From a virus, in the IMG/VR virus record IMGVR_UViG_3300022074_000298, positions 1 to 27,456 of that record: DNA of 27,456 nt; one strand, 5' to 3'. The translations under genes and the position numbers were made by a program. The notes beneath the pieces were generated by a model. It was not told the DNA's origin and did no database searches. It saw only the letters and a list, made by a program, of their open reading frames with translations. This document shows positions 22,383 through 27,456 of this stretch, one piece after another. How positions within the stretch are numbered: position 1 is the stretch's first letter; each line of letters starts with the position of its first letter.

Positions 22383-22397
22383 TAAAGGAGAACAGAT

Positions 22398-22745
22398 ATG
22401 GCAAACACATTTAAGACGGTGACAAAAGCAGGGGTTACATCGGAAGATGTGATATATACTGTAGCCGGCTCCACGACCACAGTAGTCCTGGGCTGTATGT
22501 TAGGGAACACGACCACCGGTCAGATAACAGCAACTGTTACATTGAACTCAGATACATCAGCTAGGGCTGGTGCAAACAATGAAGCAAACCAAGCTGTCGA
22601 GTTAGTTACAAATGCGCCTATACCAGCTGGTTCATCGCTTGAATTATTATCTGGCAACAAGGTCGTATTAGAAACAACTGACGAGATAAAGGTAACAGCC
22701 ACTGGCGCAACGGATGTAGCTCTCAGCATTATGGAGATAACATAA
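22398..22745 (+). CDS. Small beta-rich tail-associated protein (115 aa)
   Basis: Begins MANTFKTVTKAGVTSEDVIY, followed by strands (TTTVVLGCMLGNTTTGQI), a middle with IPAGSSLELLSGNKVVLETT and an end TGATDVALSIMEIT. This MANTFK start, IPAGSSL and the final S-x-x-E-(I/L) are those of a family repeatedly found next to fibre genes in phages, probably a beta-sandwich. It may cap or connect a fibre. AAAGGAG precedes the ATG. The stop overlaps the next start. Function is inferred from position. Confidence 0.7.
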   Translation: MANTFKTVTKAGVTSEDVIYTVAGSTTTVVLGCMLGNTTTGQITATVTLNSDTSARAGANNEANQAVELVTNAPIPAGSSLELLSGNKVVLETTDEIKVTATGATDVALSIMEIT

Positions 22746-23356
22746 TGGCATATCTAGGAAATCAAGTAGCACCACTTGTCCAAGCATTAGAGGGCAAAGA
22801 ACTCAAGCTTGATAGTGATGGTGATAGTAGTATCCAAGCGAGTACTGACGATACTGTCGTTTTCAAAACAAATAACACTACGGCTATGACTATTGATAGT
22901 ACTGGTCGAGTGTTACAGCCTTCTGTTCCTGCTTTTAGGGTTGGGTTGACCAGTGGTCAAAGTGTCACTCAAACTGGCTCAGATATTAATGTGGTTTGGA
23001 ATGAAGGTATAAGCTCAGAATCAGACAACTGCTTTTCTCAAGGTGGTTTTTCTTGGAATAGTGGAGTTGTGACAATTCCTGTTAGTGGAGTCTATGCTTT
23101 TTCTTTACTTGCAAGAGCGGACTCTGTTGGTAGTGGTTATATTATTATGAAAATAATAAGAAATAATGATGTTGGAAGCAACAGTGAAATGTATAGCATT
23201 GAAGGCACTCCATCCTCTGCTTATCAAGCTATAACTGGAAGTGGTGTTTTTAAGTGTACGGCAAGTGATACAATAAAAGTTACCGTTTATTCAGATTCAG
23301 ATTCAGATATGAGTGTTACGGATGATAGTATCTTTAGTGGACATTTAATAGGATAA
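22745..23356 (+). CDS. C1q-like adhesin / tail spike protein
   Basis: A 203-aa protein with the N-terminal motif AYLGNQVAPL and a short repeat module (LDSDGDSSIQASTDD through MTIDSTGRVL, to about residue 60). Residues from about 62 to the end form a C1q/TNF-like jelly-roll: PAFRVGLTSGQSV, FSQGGFSWNSGVVTIPVSGV (96-115), YAFSLLARAD, and finally GVFKCTASDTIKVTVYSDSD and IFSGHLIG. The G-x-Y-x-F-x-x-(A/L)R and S-G-x-L-I end are typical. Such trimers bind sugars or proteins. The gene starts within the previous stop (TAATG). It lies at the start of the composition-shifted cassette. Confidence 0.85.
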   Translation: MAYLGNQVAPLVQALEGKELKLDSDGDSSIQASTDDTVVFKTNNTTAMTIDSTGRVLQPSVPAFRVGLTSGQSVTQTGSDINVVWNEGISSESDNCFSQGGFSWNSGVVTIPVSGVYAFSLLARADSVGSGYIIMKIIRNNDVGSNSEMYSIEGTPSSAYQAITGSGVFKCTASDTIKVTVYSDSDSDMSVTDDSIFSGHLIG

Positions 23357-23368
23357 AAGGAGAAGTAT

Positions 23369-24631
23369 ATGCCATATGTAGGTAGACAACTTGGACAAGG
23401 CACACGCTCACGATTTCTGTATACAGCTACGGCTGGACAGACTACGTTTTCTGGGTCTGATAGCCAAAGCAATACTCTCGCCTACAGTGATAATAACGGA
23501 TTAGATTGTTTTCAAAATGGGGTCTTGTTAAAGGGTGGTGGTGCAGACTATACAGCTACTTCTGGAACGTCAGTAGTCTTAACAACTGGTGCGTCTGTAT
23601 CGGATGTTATTGAGATACTTGTCTATGATGTCTTTGCTATTGCTGACCATGTTAAAAAGTCTGGTGACGCTATGACTGGTGCGTTAACCAATATCGATGT
23701 CAATGGCACAGAACTAATACTTGATGCTGATGGGGACACGTCCATTACGGCTGATACAGATGACCAAATTGATTTCAAGACTGGTGGTAGCGATAGGCTC
23801 ACTATTGATAATAGTGGCAATATACTTTTTGGAACAACTGCAAACACTGACCCTGCAACAAACAATGTAGCTAATGCTGTTAGAATTGCACAATCAACAG
23901 GAAGAATATCAGTATCATCGGATGGGACTCAAGCTCTTCAATTAAATAGAAAAACAGATGATGGTGATATTGCCATATTTCGCAAAGACGGTTCTATCGT
24001 GGGGCGTTTAGGTACTAATGGTGGTCAGCTATATGTAGGGGCTGGTGATGTTGGTCTTAGGTTTAGGTATGGCTCATCAGATGCCGTAGAGCCTTTCTCC
24101 CCAAGTGGTCAAGCACTTAGAGGTAATGCCATTGATCTTGGTCATTCATCAAACAAATTTGATGACATATTTGCTGTCAACGGCACAATTCAGACATCTG
24201 ACCAAAACGAAAAACAAGATATAGCAAGTGCTACAGCTAAAGAACTAAACGTGGCTAAAAAGCTATCTGCATTATTTAAAACATTTAGATGGAAAGATGC
24301 AGTCGCAGAAAAAGGTGAAAAGGCTAGAACACACACAGGGATAGTCGCACAAGAAGTACAATCAGCGTTTAGTGAAGAGGGATTAGATGCGTCAAACTAT
24401 GGGATGTTTATGTCAGACACATGGTGGGAAAAAGAAATAAAGGTAGATGCTGTAGAAGCTGATGAAGAAAAAGGTATAGAAGCAAAAGATGCGTATACCT
24501 ACATGGACATAAAAGAAGAAAAAACAGATGGCTATACAGAAAAGACAAGACTAGGGGTGCGATATCCAGAACTATTTTCTTTTATCTTCTCATCTATAGA
24601 AGCACGATTGACAGCATTGGAGGGTAAGTAA
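23369..24631 (+). CDS. Tail fibre/spike with S74 intramolecular chaperone
   Basis: A 420-aa protein. The N-terminal part (YVGRQLGQGTRSRFLYTATA, then FQNGVLLKGGGADYTATSGT, VVLTTGASVSDVIEILVYDV) is a frequent fibre module. The middle has LDADGDTSITADTDDQIDFK, LTIDNSGNILFGT and a beta-rich stem ending ALRGNAIDLGHSSNKFDDIF. The C-terminal domain from residue 276 is a Peptidase_S74 chaperone: TSDQNEKQDI with candidate catalytic Ser277-Asp278, HTGIVAQEVQSAF and YPELFSFIFSSIEARL. It folds the trimeric stem and is removed by self-cleavage before Ser277. The gene has a strong AAAGGAG site, and its stop overlaps the next start. Confidence 0.9.
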   Translation: MPYVGRQLGQGTRSRFLYTATAGQTTFSGSDSQSNTLAYSDNNGLDCFQNGVLLKGGGADYTATSGTSVVLTTGASVSDVIEILVYDVFAIADHVKKSGDAMTGALTNIDVNGTELILDADGDTSITADTDDQIDFKTGGSDRLTIDNSGNILFGTTANTDPATNNVANAVRIAQSTGRISVSSDGTQALQLNRKTDDGDIAIFRKDGSIVGRLGTNGGQLYVGAGDVGLRFRYGSSDAVEPFSPSGQALRGNAIDLGHSSNKFDDIFAVNGTIQTSDQNEKQDIASATAKELNVAKKLSALFKTFRWKDAVAEKGEKARTHTGIVAQEVQSAFSEEGLDASNYGMFMSDTWWEKEIKVDAVEADEEKGIEAKDAYTYMDIKEEKTDGYTEKTRLGVRYPELFSFIFSSIEARLTALEGK

Positions 24632-25641
24632 TGACGAAGTGTGCAGAATTAGCAAATCTTATAGGCAACATCAACGCTGGTGGTGGTGGAGCTAATAAAA
24701 ATGTCATAATTAATGGTGCAATGAACGTGTCTGCCAGAGGAACGTCAAGCACAGGTATTGGTGCATCTAGTGGGTATTTTACTGTTGATAGATTTAGTAT
24801 ATATTCAAGTGGAACAGCAGGGCGATTAACTATGACGCAAGATAGCTCTGCCCCTAGTGGTTTTGCAAATAGCATCAAACTTGACTGCACAACAGCAGAT
24901 ACCTCTATAGCTTCAGGAGAATATTTAATTCTTACACAAAGAATAGAAGGTCAAAACCTACAGTCATTTGCAAAGGGAACATCTGATGCTAAACCCTTTG
25001 CTGTGTCTTTTTATGTTAAGGGTAATGCTAGTGCTACTTATGTTGCTGAACTTATGGACAATGATAACTCAAGACAAGTAGGTAAAACTTTTACAGTGGG
25101 AACAGATTGGACAAGAGTAGAACTTTCATTCCCTGCTGATACCACAGGAGCATTTGATGATGATGCTAATGCTAGTCTTGACCTTAGTATATGGTTACAC
25201 GCAGGGTCTACCTTTACATCTGGCACATTACAAACGTCATGGGGTAGCTTTGATAATTCTAAAAGAGTGGGAAGTGGCACTTCATCGTTTTTCTCAAGCA
25301 CAGATAACACATTCTTCATCACAGGAGTTCAGTTAGAAGTAGGGCAGAACCCAACAGAGTTTGAGCATGAAAAATTTTCACAAACCCTTGAGAAGTGTCA
25401 GAGGTATTTTGAAAAAGAAATTCCTACTTGGGGAACTTCAAGATCGGGTGATAATGTAATACATAGTAGTGGTTATTTTAAAGTTAAAAAAAGAGCTAGT
25501 CCTACTATGAGTTTAGTGAATGACTTTTACAGTAGTTCTCCAGCAATACAGCAAGTCAATGTAAATTATTATGTGACTTATGATGCTAATAATCCTAGTA
25601 GTTCTTTAAATGCAACTTATGATGCGGATGCGGAGTTATAA
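24631..25641 (+). CDS. Tail adhesin with carbohydrate-binding-like beta domain
   Basis: A 336-aa protein. After a short leader (AELANLIGNINAGGGG) comes NKNVIINGAMNVSARGTSST and GYFTVDRFSIYSSG, an opening seen in many phage receptor-binding proteins. A CBM-like jelly-roll follows: AVSFYVKGNASATYVAELMD, FTVGTDWTRVELSFPADTTG and FFITGVQLEVGQNPTEFEHE. The E-V-G-x-x-x-T-x-F-E block closes such domains. The last 80 residues start with RYFEKEIPTW and may form a host-binding tip; the protein ends YDADAEL. The TAATG coupling and GGAGGG show it is made with the S74 protein. The sugar target is unknown. Confidence 0.8.
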   Translation: MTKCAELANLIGNINAGGGGANKNVIINGAMNVSARGTSSTGIGASSGYFTVDRFSIYSSGTAGRLTMTQDSSAPSGFANSIKLDCTTADTSIASGEYLILTQRIEGQNLQSFAKGTSDAKPFAVSFYVKGNASATYVAELMDNDNSRQVGKTFTVGTDWTRVELSFPADTTGAFDDDANASLDLSIWLHAGSTFTSGTLQTSWGSFDNSKRVGSGTSSFFSSTDNTFFITGVQLEVGQNPTEFEHEKFSQTLEKCQRYFEKEIPTWGTSRSGDNVIHSSGYFKVKKRASPTMSLVNDFYSSSPAIQQVNVNYYVTYDANNPSSSLNATYDADAEL

Positions 25642-25644
25642 AAG

Positions 25645-25815
25645 ATGAAAATTGAATTAGCTAAATATGTTACTGATAGTGATGATAAAATAATAGAAAC
25701 AACAATAGATGGCGTGACTATGGCAGTACCACTAGACCCTGACAATAGACACTACGCAGAAATAATGCGACAAGTAAAGGAAGGCACACTGACCATACAG
25801 GACGCTGACGAATGA
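25645..25815 (+). CDS. Small fibre-associated phage protein (56 aa)
   Basis: A 56-codon frame (MKIELAKYVTDS and on), placed after the last adhesin with GGAG ahead of the start. The central VPLDPDNRHYAEIMRQVKEG and end LTIQDADE match small proteins found just after receptor-binding genes in many phages (P-x-D-x-x-N-R-x-Y-x-x-I-x-x-W/V). A role in fibre assembly is often supposed for them, but it is not shown. The stop overlaps the next start as ATGA. Confidence 0.7.
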   Translation: MKIELAKYVTDSDDKIIETTIDGVTMAVPLDPDNRHYAEIMRQVKEGTLTIQDADE

Positions 25816-25991
25816 CACAGAAAGATATAAACGCAATACTTATGGAGCTGAGTGTTCTGAAGAATGATATGTATCATTTTCGCCAGGACATGGAGAAAAG
25901 AGTTTCCCGGCTAGAGAAGGTTGTCATATCGATCACCGCATTCTATGTGATCAGTTCCTTTGGTGTTATCTTTAATACCATAGTGTTATAA
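25812..25991 (+). CDS. XhlA-like membrane protein (59 aa)
   Basis: A short frame with an N-terminal amphipathic/coiled-coil part (LMELSVLKNDMYHFRQDMEK, then RVSRLEKVV) and one C-terminal transmembrane segment (ISITAFYVISSFGVIFNTIV). This order matches XhlA-type hemolysin/holin accessory proteins of phages and points to a lysis role. The start is coupled by ATGA to the preceding gene. The stop is inside the TATAAAACCTAGA repeat (25987-25999). Confidence 0.65.
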   Translation: MTQKDINAILMELSVLKNDMYHFRQDMEKRVSRLEKVVISITAFYVISSFGVIFNTIVL

Positions 25992-25998
25992 AACCTAG

Positions 25999-26496
25999 AT
26001 GTTTGATCCAGCTACCATAACAGTTGCGGTCAGCACGGCAACCTCGGCATTCAATGCAATCAAACGAGCTATGGACGCTGGGAGAGAAATTGAAAGTGTC
26101 AGCAAGGATCTAAATCGTTGGATGAGTGCGGTGTCCGATGTGGACAATCTGAAGAAACAAGCTGAGAACCCTTCTCTCTTTAGAAAGCTTCTGTCCGGTA
26201 ATCAGATAGAGAAAATGGCGTTCGAAAGTATACAGGCAAAAAAAGCTCTGGAGGATCAGAGATCGACACTAAAGAACTATATCATGTTCAAAATGGGGAC
26301 ACGTTTTTGGGACGATTTGCTTGCAGAAGAAGGACGCTTGAGAAAATTAAGAGCGGAGCAAGTGTATGCCAAACAACAATTTAAAGAGAAGGTCATCATG
26401 TACTCAGTCTTCACTGCGGTTTTACTTGGTGGCAGTGCCATTCTTTATTTTTTCACTTATGGGCTTGTCCTCTTGGATCGTGGTGAACTCGGCTGA
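25999..26496 (+). CDS. Conserved phage protein with C-terminal transmembrane helix (165 aa)
   Basis: It begins MFDPATITVAVSTATSAFNA, followed by IKRAMDAGREIESVSKDLNR, WMSAVSDVDNLKKQAENPSL and a long charged helical part with repeated basic residues (RLRKLRAEQVYAKQQ). One transmembrane segment lies at about 132-155 (MYSVFTAVLLGGSAILYFFT). It looks like a protein often found beside phage lysis genes, but the family is unnamed; it might be an inner-membrane spanin-like or structural protein. The ribosome-binding site is weak. The hydrophobic end overlaps another frame (26366 onward). Confidence 0.65.
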   Translation: MFDPATITVAVSTATSAFNAIKRAMDAGREIESVSKDLNRWMSAVSDVDNLKKQAENPSLFRKLLSGNQIEKMAFESIQAKKALEDQRSTLKNYIMFKMGTRFWDDLLAEEGRLRKLRAEQVYAKQQFKEKVIMYSVFTAVLLGGSAILYFFTYGLVLLDRGELG

Positions 26497-26782
26497 ACAT
26501 TTTGAAAGGAAGCAATATGATTGGAGAAATGATACGAAACGCTTGGATAACGGTGGCAAGACTATTTGTCGGCTTGCCAAAAGAGTTAGAAACAAAAGCC
26601 CCGGCAGAAACTTACAAGAATATTTTTGCGTCTACCGAGGGGCAAACGGTACGACAGAAACGATCCTCGTCGACAACCCGAACGACTGCCAAAAAGAAAT
26701 CGTTTGCGACTACGATCCCTCCGAAGAAAAGAGGCCGACCATCCAAGAAGTCATCGACAGCATAAAGAAAGCTATGGAATGA
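26459..26782 (+). CDS. Cysteine-containing phage protein in overlapping frame, C-terminal half of a split gene
   Basis: This frame is open from 26366 to 26782; ATG 26459 (MGLSSWIVVNS) is the first start that does not cross the previous gene for long, but it has no ribosome-binding site. The convincing part is the C-terminal half: EYFCVYRGANGTTE, then DNPNDCQKEIVCDYDP and IQEVIDSIKKAME, with three cysteines. The stop overlaps the next start as ATGA (26779-26782), which supports translation of this frame. The upstream half (ERKQYDWRNDTKRL) looks like a shadow of the other frame. The likely product is the composite that begins at 26517. Confidence 0.5.
   Translation: MGLSSWIVVNSAEHFERKQYDWRNDTKRLDNGGKTICRLAKRVRNKSPGRNLQEYFCVYRGANGTTETILVDNPNDCQKEIVCDYDPSEEKRPTIQEVIDSIKKAME
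26517..26765 (+). CDS. Small basic protein, N-terminal half of an apparently split gene
   Basis: From ATG 26517, with AAGGA six bases ahead, the first 33 residues read MIGEMIRNAWITVARLFVGL and then PKELETKAPAETY. After about residue 34 this frame becomes Ser/Thr/Lys-rich (SSSTTRTTAKKKS) with an AT-hook-like KKRGRP near its end. The +2 frame carries a more protein-like sequence there: EYFCVYRGANGTTE, then DNPNDCQKEIVCDY, ending IDSIKKAME. Joining the two at AAG (26616-26618) gives AETYKEYFCVYRG. Either a base is missing, the ribosome shifts frame, or two genes truly overlap. Confidence 0.45.
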   Translation: MIGEMIRNAWITVARLFVGLPKELETKAPAETYKNIFASTEGQTVRQKRSSSTTRTTAKKKSFATTIPPKKRGRPSKKSSTA

Positions 26783-27114
26783 ACCAAAAGACTTTTGAAA
26801 AAGGATCGAAGATAGCCGAGGAGCTGGATGTAAACGGTGATCACATCATCACGGATCAAGAGTTGAGGATGAAAGAAAGGCTTGTTCGTCTTGAAAACAA
26901 TGACAAAAAGGAAGACCAGCAAAGATACATGGTGTGGGCCTCAATGATAACAGTAACTAGTTTAATCATAGTGGTACTTATACCCGGCCTAATACCCATC
27001 GAAAGATTAGATCATATCGGGCCAATACTATCCACCTTCCTTATATCTAACATGGGCATCATTGGAACTTTCATAGCGAGTTCAATTTGGAGAAAGAATG
27101 GAGATAGCAAATGA
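26779..27114 (+). CDS. EF-hand protein with two transmembrane helices, holin-like
   Basis: A 111-aa protein starting at ATG 26779 in the ATGA junction. Residues 17-28 form a canonical EF-hand loop, D-V-N-G-D-H-I-I-T-D-Q-E, with D17, N19, D21, T25 and E28 in the calcium positions. A charged helix (RMKERLVRLENNDKKEDQQR) leads to transmembrane segments at about 51-72 (WASMITVTSLIIVVLIPGLI) and 80-104 (STFLISNMGIIGTFIASSIW). Similar EF-hand plus two-helix proteins occur beside holins in marine-type phages. It may be a holin or holin partner regulated by calcium. This is inference. Confidence 0.7.
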   Translation: MNQKTFEKGSKIAEELDVNGDHIITDQELRMKERLVRLENNDKKEDQQRYMVWASMITVTSLIIVVLIPGLIPIERLDHIGPILSTFLISNMGIIGTFIASSIWRKNGDSK

Positions 27115-27456
27115 GTTTGATTAGTACACTGACTGGCCCGGTGCTGGGCATACTAGATAAGTTCGTTGAGGATAAAGACGCAAAACAAAAAATGGCGCAT
27201 GAGCTGGCAACGATGGCCGACAAACATCATCAGGAGGCTCTATTAGGGCAACTGGCTATCAATAAAGAAGAGGCGAAGGGAAACTGGTTTCAGAGTTCTT
27301 GGAGGCCATTCATAGGCTGGATATGTGGACTATCCCTCACCATAAATTATTTAGTCTCCCCGATATGTGCCGGCTTTGGAGTAACAATACCACAAGCAGA
27401 CATGACAGTAATGATGCCCCTACTCTTGGGGATGCTGGGTATAGCCGGGATGCGGA
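27111..27456 (+). CDS. Three-transmembrane holin (GTA/phage holin 3-TM type), partial
   Basis: It starts at ATG 27111 (ATGA overlap) and runs off the right edge with 115 residues visible. An amphipathic N-terminal helix (MSLISTLTGPVLGILDKFVE) precedes AINKEEAKGNWFQSSWRPFI, the N-x-x-E-A and F-x-S-x-W-R-P-F-I-G-W motif of the Holin_3TMs/GTA-holin family. Hydrophobic segments follow (GWICGLSLTINYLVSPICAG and MMPLLLGMLGIAGM). It would make the inner-membrane holes for endolysin release. The endolysin itself is not in the window. Confidence 0.85.
   Translation, partial: MSLISTLTGPVLGILDKFVEDKDAKQKMAHELATMADKHHQEALLGQLAINKEEAKGNWFQSSWRPFIGWICGLSLTINYLVSPICAGFGVTIPQADMTVMMPLLLGMLGIAGMR

Noticed and set aside
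22940-22962. TTGACC-AGT-GGTCAA inverted repeat, similar to iteron half-sites
   Set aside because: Single copy inside the C1q-like gene and far from the origin; likely chance.
24631-25641. Diversity-generating retroelement variable region, considered because BPP-1-like phages have one
   Set aside because: No reverse transcriptase or template repeat was found in the window.
1-27456. tRNA genes, rRNA, insertion sequences and phage RNA polymerase
   Set aside because: None was recognised on either strand when reading through the window; a short tRNA could be missed without a folding search.

Overview
This window is almost entirely one tailed-phage genome segment: the replication and virion-assembly half of a podovirus-type phage, seen either as a free virus contig or as a prophage fragment. 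Gene content and order (terminase, T7 gp8-like connector/portal, scaffold, capsid, two tail tubular-type proteins, three ejection proteins, T7 gp17-type fibre) indicate a short-tailed phage with a T7-like virion plan. No T7-like RNA polymerase is visible, and a serine recombinase is present, so the phage may be temperate (BPP-1-like or other marine-type podoviruses are the closest plan I can suggest). The host cannot be named. Several families look typical of phages of marine proteobacteria, but that is an impression from family resemblance, not a search result.

Layout. 1-1609 (minus strand): four tightly coupled genes reading leftward (two small unknowns, a 291-aa serine recombinase, and an unknown gene cut by the left edge). 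1610-1731: divergent control region with a TTGTACAA palindrome. 1732-3783 (plus): an early/replication operon with a ribbon-helix-helix regulator, a DUF1064 nuclease-like protein, a stand-alone DnaA domain IV-like protein, a small unknown and a winged-helix initiator-like protein. Four iteron-like repeats followed by an AT-rich stretch lie inside the initiator gene. 3784-3935: leader region of the late operon. 3936-8955: small proteins, terminase subunits, GNAT-fold protein, connector and Bbp19-like protein. 8948-11031: scaffold, capsid and capsid-associated protein. 11082-21186: tail tubular-type proteins and the internal/ejection proteins. 21213-25641: fibre with collagen-like shaft, then three further adhesin-type proteins (C1q-like, S74-chaperone-ended, carbohydrate-binding-like). 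25645-27456: small fibre-associated protein, XhlA-like protein, membrane proteins and a 3-TM holin cut by the right edge.

How it works together. The initiator would bind the iterons inside its own gene, as lambda O does at the lambda origin, while the DnaA-like and nuclease proteins serve replication and recombination. The terminase packages DNA through the connector into a scaffold-built HK97-fold capsid. The tubular-type proteins close the head and form the short tail. The internal proteins are ejected to carry DNA across the envelope, and the T7-type fibre with its neighbouring adhesins recognises the host. Lysis genes follow at the right edge.

The most interesting point is the lambda-O-like origin at 3310-3487, where the DNA repeat is kept although its reading frame changes between copies. 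Other points are a gene apparently split between two frames at 26517-26782, a tail-adhesin cassette whose composition differs sharply from its surroundings (no CCGG between about 22520 and 25906), and candidate RNA structures flanking the capsid genes. No tRNA, rRNA, CRISPR array, insertion sequence or reverse transcriptase was seen. No stretch longer than 300 bases lacks a gene.
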